The notes: generated from the letters alone by a model not told the origin. Shown: positions 1 to 7,955, counted from the first letter of the stretch. The stretch: DNA of 64,000 nucleotides from Saccharothrix carnea (GCF_003014735.1 NZ_PYAX01000013.1:1-64000), one strand, 5' to 3'. Translations and numbers: made by a program.

Positions 1-94
1 AACACCCGGTCCCATTCCGAACCCGGTAGTTAAGCCTTCCAGCGCCGATGGTACTGCACTCGTGAGGGTGTGGGAGAGTAGGACGCCGCCGAAC
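1..94 (+). rRNA. rrf: 5S ribosomal RNA, 3' part
   Basis: The window begins inside a 5S rRNA gene. The stretch around 10-30 with CCGAACCCGG, the conserved GCGCCGATGGTACTGCA at about 41-57, and the closing GGGAGAGTAGGACGCCGCC followed by GAAC are the typical actinobacterial 5S 3' half. Roughly the first 25 bases are missing because the window starts there. A strong terminator follows, so this is the end of an rRNA operon. Confidence 0.95.
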
Positions 95-102
95 ATAACT
101 TC

Positions 103-146
103 ACCCTCAGGGGCACTCGTTCATTCGAGTGCCCCTGAGGGTTTTT
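103..146 (+). terminator. rRNA operon intrinsic terminator
   Basis: A perfect 17-bp inverted repeat (103-119 with 126-142) encloses a 6-base loop and is followed by a T tract at 142-146. It lies 8 bases after the 5S gene and is a classic rho-independent terminator. Confidence 0.95.
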
Positions 147-279
147 GCGTTTGATGCAGGTTTCCACGTGACCGCGAACCGTCACTCCCCGGCTGCCTCC
201 ACCGCTGTTCGGGCGACGCTCTTGGCGCGACCGGGTGACGCACCGTTGACCACCGTTGATCGTCCATACCGTAGCCGGC

Positions 280-462
280 ATGAGCAGCGGTGGGTGGACG
301 AGGGAGGCGCCGGTGCCGTGGCGCGAGCGCAGGGAAACGGGACGAAGAGGCAGGCACGCGCGTGCCCGCCCGTCGTCGGCTGACACACCGATGTGGGCCG
401 CGGCCGTCCTCGGCCTGGTGGTCCTGGTCGCTTTGATCTTGCTTTTATTGACCTACGTGTAG
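280..462 (+). CDS. small single-pass membrane protein
   Basis: A 60-residue frame starts at ATG 280; an in-frame TTG at 256 would add eight residues. The first half is Arg-rich and hydrophilic. The last 23 residues (PMWAAAVLGLVVLVALILLL onward) form one strong transmembrane helix ending right at the C terminus, giving a tail-anchored look. No family is recognised. There is no strong ribosome site, but the sharp change from basic to hydrophobic composition is unlikely by chance in GC-rich DNA. It is convergent with the MazG-like gene, with 5 bases between them. Confidence 0.5.
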   Translation: MSSGGWTREAPVPWRERRETGRRGRHARARPSSADTPMWAAAVLGLVVLVALILLLLTYV

Positions 463-467
463 CGGCA

Positions 468-842
468 TCACTCGACCGGTTTCAGGTCGCCGGTCGGGAA
501 TCGCCGTTCGTTGCGCTCGATCTTGGCGAACGCCGCCTCGATGAGGTCGACGTCGAGCTTGTCGGCCAGCCGCACCAGGTAGTGCATGACGTCAGCCAGC
601 TCGTCACGCACGTTCCACGCCAGCTCCGGGTCGTCCATCGCGTGCGCGGCCTGCTCGGGCGTGAGCCACTGGAACAGGTCGGTCAGCTCGCCGACCTCCC
701 CGGACAACGCCATCACGAGGTTCTTCGGGGTGTGGTACTCGTCCCAGTCCCGTGCGGCGGCGAACCGGCGCAACGCGTCGCGCAGGTCTTCGAGGGTCGC
801 GGCGCGCAAACCCGGAGAGTCGTTGTTGCCCGCATAGTTCAT
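468..842 (-). CDS. MazG-like nucleotide pyrophosphohydrolase
   Basis: This 124-residue protein belongs to the MazG/RS21-C6 (dCTP pyrophosphatase-like) family, which hydrolyses non-canonical or excess dNTPs to the monophosphate and pyrophosphate. The signature is visible: LSGEVGELTDLFQWL (EExxE-type metal site, residues about 47-60) and VRDELADVMHYLVRLAD (ExxD site, about 78-94). The single-domain length is normal. The ATG at 842 overlaps the stop of the upstream AraC-type regulator by 4 nt, so the two are translationally coupled. House-cleaning of the nucleotide pool is family knowledge; the substrate cannot be read from the sequence. Confidence 0.9.
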   Translation of the reverse strand: MNYAGNNDSPGLRAATLEDLRDALRRFAAARDWDEYHTPKNLVMALSGEVGELTDLFQWLTPEQAAHAMDDPELAWNVRDELADVMHYLVRLADKLDVDLIEAAFAKIERNERRFPTGDLKPVE

Positions 843-1750
843 GCCCGCAGAGCTACCACACGGTGGTCGCTGGGGCGCACCCCGCGTACCCGTTTGAACG
901 CCGTGCTGAACGCGAAGCCGTCCGCGTACCCGACCGCACGTGCCACCGACCCCAACGTGGCGTCCGGCTCGCGCAGCAGGTCCTCGGCGACGTCCATGCG
1001 CCACTTGGTCAGGTAGGTGAGCGGCGGCACGCCGACCAGTGCGGTGAACCGTCGTGCCATCGCTGCCCGCGACACCCCAGCGCGCGCCGCGAGTTCCGCG
1101 ACGGTCCACGCGCGCTCCGGCTCGTCGTGCATCGCACGCAAGGCAGGCCCCACGACCTCGTCGCCCAGTGCCCGGTACCACGCGGGCGTTTCCGCCTCCG
1201 GCCGGTCGAACCACTCCCGCAACGCGTACACCAGCAGCAGCTCCAGCAGCCGTTCGAGCACGATGTCCTGCCCGGCCTGGTCCTTCGCCACCTCCGCGGC
1301 CAGCACGTCCAGCGTGGGGCAGTGCTCGTCGTCGCACGGCACGATGATCGCCGCAGGCAGGGCGTTGAGCAGCCGCCTCGCGCCGCCACCATCGGCCGAG
1401 TACCCCGCGGTGATCACCAGCGTGTCGCCGTCCGGGTCGAGGCCGTACGTGCGGGTGCCCACGCGCCACTGCTCGCAGTCCGGTTCGCCCACCTCGATCT
1501 GCGGCGGTGTCGACGGGTCGTCGGCCAGCACGTACCGCAGCCCTCCGCGGATCAGCCCGAGCGAACCGGGTCGCAGGAGCACGCGGGTGCCGTCCTCGAC
1601 CAGCAGCCACGTGTCACCGCGCACGGCCGTCACGAGCGTGAACGGCGCCGTCACCGTGAACGCCAGCGCCCACGGCGGTGAGGCGAACGAGCGGCAGATG
1701 TCGGCACGTTGCGCGCGCACGCCGCGCAGGAGATCGGTGAGAGCGTCCAC
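839..1750 (-). CDS. AraC-family regulator with cupin sensor domain
   Basis: A 303-residue regulator. The N-terminal half (about 1-165) resembles the AraC Cupin_6 sensor domain. The C terminus (about 200-300) carries the two helix-turn-helix units: WTVAELAARAGVSRAAMARR, then the second with VARAVGYADGFAFSTAFKR. I place the start at GTG 1750 (VDALTDLLRGVRAQ), because that is how this subfamily begins and because it leaves the 8-bp dyad at 1761-1791 in the intergenic space; an upstream frame to 1801 exists. It is divergent from the NmrA-like gene, the usual pairing of regulator and target, and coupled to the MazG-like gene downstream. Confidence 0.85.
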   Translation of the reverse strand: MDALTDLLRGVRAQRADICRSFASPPWALAFTVTAPFTLVTAVRGDTWLLVEDGTRVLLRPGSLGLIRGGLRYVLADDPSTPPQIEVGEPDCEQWRVGTRTYGLDPDGDTLVITAGYSADGGGARRLLNALPAAIIVPCDDEHCPTLDVLAAEVAKDQAGQDIVLERLLELLLVYALREWFDRPEAETPAWYRALGDEVVGPALRAMHDEPERAWTVAELAARAGVSRAAMARRFTALVGVPPLTYLTKWRMDVAEDLLREPDATLGSVARAVGYADGFAFSTAFKRVRGVRPSDHRVVALRA

Positions 1751-1760
1751 GTAGACGATT

Positions 1761-1791
1761 GAACATGGATCCGGGACGGTGAGCCATGTTC
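1761..1791. promoter_or_regulatory. candidate operator between araC-like and nmrA-like genes
   Basis: Perfect 8-bp inverted repeat GAACATGG (1761-1768) and CCATGTTC (1784-1791), with arms 15 bases apart, in the 71-base gap between the two divergent genes. Position and symmetry suit a binding site for the adjacent AraC-type regulator; this is inference. Confidence 0.45.
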
Positions 1792-1821
1792 CGTCCGGCA
1801 CGATCTTGATTGTCTAGTGGC

Positions 1822-2622
1822 ATGACAATCCTGGTTCTCGGAGCGACCGGCAAGACCGGTCGTCGCGTCACTTCCGCCCTCGACTCCCTCGGCGTCGCCC
1901 ACCGCGCGGTGTCCCGCCGCACGGACATCCGGTTCGACTGGTCCGACCAGTCCACTTGGGCCCCCGCCCTGGACGGCGCCTCCGCCGTGTACCTCGTGCC
2001 CATGGCGGCGAACCTGGACGACACCGAGGTGGCGGCGTTCGTGCCGCAGGCGGTGGAGGCCGGTGTGCGGCGGCTCGTGCTGCTGTCCGCGCGCGGCATC
2101 TCCCCGGACGACGGCCGCGAGCGCGCCGTGCGCGAGTCCGGTGTGGACTGGACGATCCTGCGGCCGACGTGGTTCTCGCAGAACTTCAGCGAGGACTACT
2201 TCCTGCCGCAGATCCTGTCGGGCGAGGTCGCGCTGCCCGCCGGCGGTGACGGCGGGCACCCGTTCATCGACGCGCGGGACATCGCCGACGTGGCGGTGGC
2301 GGCGTTGACGCAGGAAGGGCACGCGGGCGTCGCGTACGAGCTGTCCGGACCGGAGGCGTTGAGCTACGGCGAGGCGTTGGCGCGGATCGCGGAGGTGTCG
2401 GGTCGTTCGATCCGGGTCACGGACGTGCCCGCGACCGACTACACCCGGATGTTGGCGGAGGCCGGTTTCGGGGAGGCGTACGCGGAGGTGCTCACGATGT
2501 CGTTGACCGCCGCCCGCGACGGGTACGACGCCGAGCTGTCCGATGGTGTGCCGTCCGTGCTGGGGCACGACGGACGGCTGTTCGGCGACTACGTGAAGGA
2601 GGCGGCCGGGGTGTGGGCCTGA
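1822..2622 (+). CDS. NmrA-family NAD(P)-binding oxidoreductase
   Basis: A 266-residue atypical short-chain dehydrogenase of the NmrA/QorB type. The N terminus MTILVLGATGKTGRRV has the GxxGxxG dinucleotide-binding loop. LRPTWFSQNFSEDYFLPQI and the HPFIDARDIADVAV segment are characteristic of the family, which holds NAD(P)H-quinone reductases and redox-sensing regulators. The start is ATG 1822, since an upstream TTG at 1810 adds only four residues. No clear ribosome site is seen, so the message may be leaderless. The AraC gene next door is the likely regulator. The substrate is unknown. Confidence 0.88.
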   Translation: MTILVLGATGKTGRRVTSALDSLGVAHRAVSRRTDIRFDWSDQSTWAPALDGASAVYLVPMAANLDDTEVAAFVPQAVEAGVRRLVLLSARGISPDDGRERAVRESGVDWTILRPTWFSQNFSEDYFLPQILSGEVALPAGGDGGHPFIDARDIADVAVAALTQEGHAGVAYELSGPEALSYGEALARIAEVSGRSIRVTDVPATDYTRMLAEAGFGEAYAEVLTMSLTAARDGYDAELSDGVPSVLGHDGRLFGDYVKEAAGVWA

Positions 2623-2933
2623 CCACGCCCGGGATACGACCGGGCCTGGGCGAGCACGAACAGGTGCTCTTCGTCGGGCCGGCCTTCCCGGTCGGGGAGA
2701 AGGTGGTGCTGCGGGTGTCCCGTCCCAGCTCGCGTCCTCGGACTCCTGCTCGCGGATGTCGGCCTGCCCGTGCCGCTGCCGATGTCGAGGACCGTCGCGT
2801 GCGGCGGCAGCGGCACGGGCAGCAGCCGCACCGCCTCGTCCACCGAGGGGGTGCGCCCGAACACCTCCTCGTAGTCGTGGCCAACGGCGTCGAACAGCTC
2901 GGCGGCGGTGAGAGGCCGGCCCACGGGTTCCAC
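2589..2933 (-). pseudogene. SAM-dependent methyltransferase relic, internally deleted
   Basis: The first 60 codons are a clean methyltransferase start, ending in the SAM-binding motif I (VLDIGSGTG at about residues 48-56). The frame then jumps to sequence that looks like the extreme C terminus of such an enzyme (PDEEHLFVLAQAR). A normal member is about 200-270 residues, so the middle is missing, and the frame now runs into the end of the nmrA-like gene. It begins 2 bases after the HTH/ImmA-like gene and was probably the last gene of that operon. A functional 114-residue product is unlikely because most of the Rossmann fold is absent. Confidence 0.7.
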
Positions 2934-2935
2934 GG

Positions 2936-3955
2936 TTACCTCCGGACGACGGTGAGCTTCGGTCGGGTGGTACCGCTGGCGTCACCCCGGCCCGGCAGGG
3001 CGGTGAGCACCAGGCCGAACACCAGCCCGTTCAACTCCTCCACGTCCAGCAGGAGCTCACGGGCGACGGCGTGCGGCGTGGTGCCCTGGGCGCGCAGGGC
3101 GCGGAAGACCTTGGTGAGCAGCTGGGACGTCTCGCGGTGGCCGGTGCCGGCGGCCCGGCGGGCCAGCTGGGCGCACACGGTCGCGTGCTGCGTGCGGCTG
3201 AGCAGGCCCAGGTCGCGCAGGCGGTGCGCCAGGACCAGCGGGGCGACGTGCCAGGTGGCGCTGTGCGCGACGACGTGCTCGGTGAGCGGACCGCGGTCGA
3301 CGGAGGCCAGCACACCGGCGCGGGGCAGCAGGAACGCGGTGGCGAACGTTTGCGGGTCGGCCGCGCCGGTCAGCCGCCCCAGCTCACGGGCGGCGTCGAA
3401 GCGAGCTTCGTCGGGGGACGCGGTCGGGTCCAGGAACACGTACGGCGTGCCCGCGTGGCGGCACGAGAACGGGCCCGCGCCCGCGCAGTCCGGCGGCAGC
3501 GAGAAGACCCGGACGCCGTGCGCCTCCAGCAGGTGCACCAGGTTGGGCGCGGGCCGGTGCGGGATGCCCCAGCGGGCACGCACCACGTCCGCCGCGGTCT
3601 CCGAGTCCGGGTGCTCCCACGTCGGCACGTCCGGCTCGGGGAACGTGAACGCCCGCGTCAGCCAACCGTCGAAGCCGATGGCCAGGCGGGCGGCGCCGAT
3701 CGCGGCGTCCCGTTGCCGCTTGGCCGCCGATCTGCTGAACGCCACCTCGACCTCGGGCACGTCGTCGGCTTCCAGGAAGCCCGGCGGGAAGCCGAGGGCC
3801 TCGGTGAGCCGGGCGGTGGTGGCCGGCCGCGGTTGGCGGCGGCCGTGCTCGTAGTCGCCGATGCTCGCCGGGCTCGTGCCCGCCTTGCGCGCCAGCTCCA
3901 CCGCGGTGAGGCCGCGACGGGTCCGGGCGAGCACGAGGCGGGAGGGCGTGAGCAT
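2936..3955 (-). CDS. HTH (XRE) plus ImmA/IrrE-like protein with degenerate protease site
   Basis: A 339-residue protein. Residues 3-58 are a Cro/C1-type helix-turn-helix (LARTRRGLTAVELARKAGTS, then IGDYEHGRRQP). Residues about 85-215 follow the DUF955 ImmA/IrrE layout seen in COG2856 regulators. Where active members have HExxH, this one reads AARELGRLTG (189-196), so both zinc-ligand histidines are arginine while the glutamate is kept. It is therefore probably not a metalloprotease. It lies 23 bases downstream of an unknown gene on the same strand, a pairing typical of regulator or toxin-antitoxin-like modules. The start ATG 3955 opens directly on the HTH. Confidence 0.8.
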   Translation of the reverse strand: MLTPSRLVLARTRRGLTAVELARKAGTSPASIGDYEHGRRQPRPATTARLTEALGFPPGFLEADDVPEVEVAFSRSAAKRQRDAAIGAARLAIGFDGWLTRAFTFPEPDVPTWEHPDSETAADVVRARWGIPHRPAPNLVHLLEAHGVRVFSLPPDCAGAGPFSCRHAGTPYVFLDPTASPDEARFDAARELGRLTGAADPQTFATAFLLPRAGVLASVDRGPLTEHVVAHSATWHVAPLVLAHRLRDLGLLSRTQHATVCAQLARRAAGTGHRETSQLLTKVFRALRAQGTTPHAVARELLLDVEELNGLVFGLVLTALPGRGDASGTTRPKLTVVRR

Positions 3956-3978
3956 GATCGCGCCATTCTCGCACCCGC

Positions 3979-4614
3979 CTACCGGCGTGGCGTGACGGTG
4001 ACGTCGACCTCGTCCGGGCCGTGGGGATCGCGTGGCGCGGGCAGCGGACCGAACACCAGGGGCGGCAACGTGATCCGGCGCGCCCACCGGTCCACGACCT
4101 GGCCCTGCGGCGTCGGCTCCGGCTGCGCCACCTCGCGCAGCACGACCAGCCGTTCCCCTTCCTGCTGGGGGTAGGTGACCAGGAACCACAGCTTCCACTC
4201 GTGCGTGTGCAGCGAGTCGAAGAGGGTGAACTGGTCGCGGTCGTTGCCGCGCATCATGGCGGCGATGGCCGGGCCCTTGGCGTAGTCGCTGCGCAGCGGA
4301 GCGCCGGGCGTGCCGGTGTGGCGGTTGCCCTGCAGCGTGCCCAGCACGACCGGTTTGGTGGGGTGCTGGACGAGGCCCGCGTTCCACTTGTCGACCCGCG
4401 TCCAGCCCTCGGCGACGAGGACCTCGCGAAGTCTGCCGACCCGGTGGATCCAGTCCAGCAGGCCGGCGCCGTTGGTCGGCCCGAGCGGCGGCGCGGACGC
4501 CCGTGCGTCGACCCCGGCCCAGATCGCCTCGTCCAGGTGGTCGGTGCGCAGGCCGAGCTCGGCCAGCTGGGCGTGGTGCTCGGCGGTCAGCTCGGTGGCG
4601 TTCGACATCCTCAT
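3979..4614 (-). CDS. conserved-looking hypothetical protein paired with HTH/ImmA-like gene
   Basis: A soluble protein of about 211 residues that I do not recognise. It has an acidic helical N terminus (AEHHAQLAELGLRTDHLDEA), a middle with RVGRLREVLVAEGWTRVDKW and FDSLHTHEWKLWFLVTYPQQ, and a Pro-rich end. There are no membrane segments or signal peptide. Two nearby ATGs (4614 and 4608) are possible starts. It is 23 bases upstream of the HTH/ImmA-like gene, so the two are probably co-transcribed. Such unknown-plus-DUF955 pairs can be toxin-antitoxin or stress modules, but nothing in this sequence proves that. Confidence 0.7.
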   Translation of the reverse strand: MRMSNATELTAEHHAQLAELGLRTDHLDEAIWAGVDARASAPPLGPTNGAGLLDWIHRVGRLREVLVAEGWTRVDKWNAGLVQHPTKPVVLGTLQGNRHTGTPGAPLRSDYAKGPAIAAMMRGNDRDQFTLFDSLHTHEWKLWFLVTYPQQEGERLVVLREVAQPEPTPQGQVVDRWARRITLPPLVFGPLPAPRDPHGPDEVDVTVTPRR

Positions 4615-4681
4615 ACCCGCCACGGTAACGACGACCACCGACAATCCGACCGCACCGACAACCCGACCACCAGCCGGCCGC

Positions 4682-5278
4682 TCACCCCGCCAGGTTCAAC
4701 ATGGCCGCCTCGGCCAGCCGCCGCGCCCCGTCGCACGGTGTCGCGAGATCCGGTGAATCGCGCTTCGCCGTGAACGACGCGACCAGGTACTGCCCGGCCG
4801 CCGTGTCCACCATGACGTCGCAGGAGGCAGTATCCGACGGGATGGTGACGGTGACCGCCGGGAAGCCGCGGACCGGGTCGGTGACCTCCGACTGGGCGGC
4901 GCGCTCGTCGTCGGTCCAGGCCTCGATGCCCTCCGTGGTCACAGGGACCAGGGTGTAGCTCGCGTGGGGCGACGCCCAGTTGCAGCCCGTCGTCTCGTAG
5001 GTCTTGATGGGCAGGGGCCTGCCCTCGCCCTCGACGACGAGTTCGGCGCGTTGCGCGCCGGTCAGGAGCAGGCACGGCTGCTCGGTCTCCAGCCGGACCT
5101 CCCGAGGCCGCGTCGCCTGTGACGTGGGAGAAGGGCTGGACTGCGATGATGGGCTGGACTGCGATGATGGGGTGGACCCTGACGAGCTGGGCTCCCCTGG
5201 CGTCGAGGGACTGCACGCCGTCGTGAGTGCAAGTGCGAACGGGAGTGCCACCAGAACACCGGCGAGGGATCGACGCAT
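4682..5278 (-). CDS. DUF3558-family lipoprotein
   Basis: A 198-residue secreted lipoprotein. A basic start and hydrophobic segment end in the lipobox LTTAC (Cys22). A Ser/Pro/Gln linker (about 25-58, with a short internal repeat of SSPSSQ type) follows, then a globular domain with Cys residues in CLLLTGAQ, GCNW, SCDV and PCDGA. This is the DUF3558 pattern, abundant in Pseudonocardiaceae and of unknown function. The product should be anchored on the outer face of the membrane. A second DUF3558-like lipoprotein is at 51241. It is divergent from the rsbQ-like gene, sharing a 113-base intergenic region. Confidence 0.85.
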   Translation of the reverse strand: MRRSLAGVLVALPFALALTTACSPSTPGEPSSSGSTPSSQSSPSSQSSPSPTSQATRPREVRLETEQPCLLLTGAQRAELVVEGEGRPLPIKTYETTGCNWASPHASYTLVPVTTEGIEAWTDDERAAQSEVTDPVRGFPAVTVTIPSDTASCDVMVDTAAGQYLVASFTAKRDSPDLATPCDGARRLAEAAMLNLAG

Positions 5279-5391
5279 GGCTCGGACTTCCCCTGTTCCG
5301 CTTCTTTCGGCTGCTCGCCGCCGACGATCGACATCCGGTATGACGCCGTCGCCCGGAACGCGGTTCCGCGTCGCGGAAGTGGAGGGATGAC

Positions 5392-6198
5392 GTGGTGGAC
5401 GCGCGGCGCAGGAACAACGTCGTCGTGACCGGCGACGCCGACGGCCCCGTCGTGGTGCTCGCGCACGGCTTCGGGTGCGACCAGACCATGTGGCGGCTGG
5501 TCGTGCCGATGCTCGCCGAGACGTGCCGGGTCGTGCTGTTCGACCACGTCGGCACGGGCCGGTCCGACCTGGCGGCGTGGGACGAGCGGCGTTATTCGAC
5601 GCTGGACGGGTACACGCGGGACGTGCTGGAGATCTGCCAGGAGCTGGACCTGCGGGACGTGGTGTTCGTCGGGCACTCCGTGTCTGCGATGGTCGGAGTG
5701 CTGGCCTCGGTCGCGGAACCGGCGAGGTTCGCCAAGCTCGTGCTGGTCACGCCGTCGCCGCGGTACGTCGACGACGGCGACTACCGGGGCGGGTTCAGCG
5801 CCGCCGACATCGACGAGCTGCTCGACTCGCTGGACAGCAACTACCTGGGCTGGTCGGCGGTGATGGCGCCGGTGATCATGGGCAACCCGGACCGGCCGGA
5901 GCTGGGCGCCGAGCTGACCAACAGCTTCTGCCGCACGGACCCCGAGGTGGCCCGGGTGTTCGCCCGTGCGACGTTCCTGTCCGACAACCGGGCGGACCTG
6001 GAGAGGGTGACCGTGCCGACGCTGGTGCTGGAGTGCCGGCACGACGTGATCGCGCCGCCCGAGGTCGGTGCGTACGTGCACGCGGCGATCCCCGGCAGCA
6101 CGCTCGTCACCCTCGACGCCACGGGCCACTGCCCGCAGCTCAGCGCCCCGGAGGCCACCGCCGCCGCGATAGCCCGGTTCGTGGCGGCCCCGGCGTGA
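5392..6198 (+). CDS. rsbQ: RsbQ-like alpha/beta hydrolase
   Basis: A 268-residue alpha/beta hydrolase closely resembling Bacillus subtilis RsbQ, the partner needed by the RsbP phosphatase in the energy-stress branch of the SigB pathway. HGFGCDQTMW at 25-34 is the RsbQ hallmark. The catalytic triad falls at Ser96 (GHSVS), Asp218 (CRHDVI) and His246 (GHC), almost the same numbering as in B. subtilis. It starts at GTG 5392 (GTG 5395 also possible) with GGAGGG five bases upstream. Its stop overlaps the rsbP-like start (TGATG), so the pair is coupled. It is known to supply a small hydrophobic ligand to the PAS domain of RsbP; that role here is inferred. Confidence 0.92.
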   Translation: MVDARRRNNVVVTGDADGPVVVLAHGFGCDQTMWRLVVPMLAETCRVVLFDHVGTGRSDLAAWDERRYSTLDGYTRDVLEICQELDLRDVVFVGHSVSAMVGVLASVAEPARFAKLVLVTPSPRYVDDGDYRGGFSAADIDELLDSLDSNYLGWSAVMAPVIMGNPDRPELGAELTNSFCRTDPEVARVFARATFLSDNRADLERVTVPTLVLECRHDVIAPPEVGAYVHAAIPGSTLVTLDATGHCPQLSAPEATAAAIARFVAAPA

Positions 6199-7409
6199 TG
6201 CGCGACCGCGAGGCGTTCTCGGCGTTGTTGGAGGACAGCGCGGAGGACCTGTACGAGAACGCGCCGTGCGGCTACCTGTCCACGCTGCCGGACGGGCACA
6301 TCGCGAAGGTGAACGGGACGCTGCTGCGCTGGCTGGGGTACGAGCGCGAGCAGCTGGTTGGCCGGCGGCGGTTCGCGGACCTGCTTAGCGTCGGCGGCAA
6401 GCTGTACCACGAGACGCACTTCGCGCCGTTGCTGCGGATGCAGGGCGAGGTCGGCGGGGTGGCGCTGGAGATGGTCGCGGCAGATGGCACGCGGCTGCCG
6501 GTGCTGGTGAACTCGACCGTGCGGATGAGCGGTGACGGCGAGCCGTTGCTGATCCGGACCACGGTGTTCGACGCGAGCGACCGCCGTGCGTACGAGCGCG
6601 AGCTGCTGCGTGCCCGGCAGGAAGCCGAGCGCGAGCGCGACCAGATCCAGCGGCTGGCCACGACCCTGCAGCGGACCCTGCTGCCGCCGGTGCTGCCCGC
6701 GGTGCCGGGTGTGGAGACCGCGACCCACTACCACCACGCCTCGCCGTTCGAGGTGGGCGGCGACTTCTACGACCTGTTCCCGCTGGCGGACGGCCGGTGG
6801 GGGTTGTTCCTCGGTGACGTGTGCGGCAAGGGCGCGAACGCGGCGGCGGTGACTTCGCTGACCCGCTACACGCTGCGTTCGGCGGCCGTGTACGACCCGG
6901 ACCCGGTCGCGGTGCTGACCAACCTGAACGCGGTGCTCAACCAGGAGGCGGCGACGGGGTTCTGCACGGTGGCGTTCGGCGTCCTGACCGTCGAACCGGA
7001 CCGCTGCACGCTCACCCTGGCCGCCGGCGGCCACCCGCCCGGCCTGCTGCTGCGCGCGGACGGCACGGTCGAGTACGTCGAGCTGCCCGGTGGCCAGCTG
7101 ATCGGGATCCTGCCGGACGCCCACATCGCCACCACGACCCTCCACCTGACCCCCGGTGACACGTTCGTGCTGTACACGGACGGGCTGGTCGAGGCGAGGA
7201 CCGGCTCGGACACCCGGTACAGCGAAGAGGAGCTGCTGGACTTCGCCGCCACCCTGCCCCCGGTCTCCGCCGCGGGTGCCGTCGACGCGCTCGTGGGCCT
7301 GCTGGACCGGTTCGGTAGCGGTGTCGAGGACGACGCCGCCGTGCTGGCGATCGGCGTTCCGGCGGGCCTCAGCGGAGCTGGGGTGACCCGAGCAGCCGCC
7401 GGCCCGTGA
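6198..7409 (+). CDS. rsbP: RsbP-like PAS-PP2C serine phosphatase
   Basis: A 403-residue cytoplasmic protein, the same size as B. subtilis RsbP. Order: PAS domain (about 15-125, YENAPCGYLSTLPDGHIAKV), a charged coiled coil (about 128-160, RRAYERELLRARQEAERERD), and a SpoIIE/PP2C phosphatase domain (about 170-395) with the metal-binding aspartates in EVGGDFYDLF, GDVCGKG and VEDDAAVLAIGV. It would dephosphorylate an anti-anti-sigma factor, releasing a stress sigma factor. The start codon ATG 6198 shares bases with the rsbQ stop. No sigma, anti-sigma or STAS gene lies nearby, so the target is encoded elsewhere. The 3' end overlaps a convergent membrane gene by 41 nt. Confidence 0.9.
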   Translation: MRDREAFSALLEDSAEDLYENAPCGYLSTLPDGHIAKVNGTLLRWLGYEREQLVGRRRFADLLSVGGKLYHETHFAPLLRMQGEVGGVALEMVAADGTRLPVLVNSTVRMSGDGEPLLIRTTVFDASDRRAYERELLRARQEAERERDQIQRLATTLQRTLLPPVLPAVPGVETATHYHHASPFEVGGDFYDLFPLADGRWGLFLGDVCGKGANAAAVTSLTRYTLRSAAVYDPDPVAVLTNLNAVLNQEAATGFCTVAFGVLTVEPDRCTLTLAAGGHPPGLLLRADGTVEYVELPGGQLIGILPDAHIATTTLHLTPGDTFVLYTDGLVEARTGSDTRYSEEELLDFAATLPPVSAAGAVDALVGLLDRFGSGVEDDAAVLAIGVPAGLSGAGVTRAAAGP

Positions 7410-7893
7410 CCAGGGCGATGCTCGTGAGCACCAGGGGCATGGTCAGCAGGAGCATGAGCGTCCACACGCCGGGCCAGGAGATGTCCCGGGGTTCGCTGAT
7501 CGGTGCCATCGACACCCCGAGCGACAGGCCGCTGAAGGCCGACATGGTCATGAAGAGCGACAACGCCCAGGCCACGACGATCCCGGAGCGGAGTTCACCG
7601 ACCTTCCGGAGGTCGAGGTGCTCCGCCGACACGTGGCGGCGGGCGGTGAGGAGGAAGACGCCCGCCAGGACCACCATGACGACGCTGGTGCCGGTGAGCG
7701 TCCAGCTGAAGAAGCCGAGCGCCGGGTACACGGGAGGCAGCTGACCGCCCAGCAGGGCGAGGAGCGGGACCAGCACCAGGCAGGCGGTGATCAGCAGCAG
7801 CGCGACCCTTCGGCACGTCGTGCGGATCCGGTGCGCGTGCGGTGCCGGGATCCACAGGTACCTCGGCGGTAGGGGCGGCGGCGGGTAGCTCAC
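7369..7893 (-). CDS. four-helix membrane protein, paralogue of 12164-12667
   Basis: A 174-residue membrane protein of unknown function. A Pro-rich start leads into PPRYLWIPAPHAHRIRTTCR, then four hydrophobic helices (about 33-52, 60-82, 105-127 and 140-162). The same opening (PPRYxxxP followed by a basic stretch and helix 1) occurs in the protein at 12164-12667, so the two are paralogues. The start is taken as GTG 7893; an upstream ATG at 7944 would add 17 residues but would fall inside the hairpin at 7929-7955. It overlaps the 3' end of the rsbP-like gene convergently. Confidence 0.75.
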   Translation of the reverse strand: MSYPPPPLPPRYLWIPAPHAHRIRTTCRRVALLLITACLVLVPLLALLGGQLPPVYPALGFFSWTLTGTSVVMVVLAGVFLLTARRHVSAEHLDLRKVGELRSGIVVAWALSLFMTMSAFSGLSLGVSMAPISEPRDISWPGVWTLMLLLTMPLVLTSIALVTGRRLLGSPQLR

Positions 7894-7928
7894 GGTTCTG
7901 CCAATCCGGTCGGAACAGCCTGATGTCG

Positions 7929-7955
7929 GTGGGAACCGGGCCAACCGGTTCCCAC
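7929..7955 (-). terminator. hairpin terminator downstream of I36-family gene
   Basis: A perfect 11-bp inverted repeat (7929-7939 with 7945-7955) with a 5-base loop lies 22 bases past the stop of the leftward gene at 7978. There is no U tract, as is usual for actinobacterial hairpin terminators. Confidence 0.65.

Noticed and set aside
393-1016. 207-codon plus-strand frame opposite the MazG-like and AraC genes
   Set aside because: It is antisense to two genes with recognisable domains and has no own motif.
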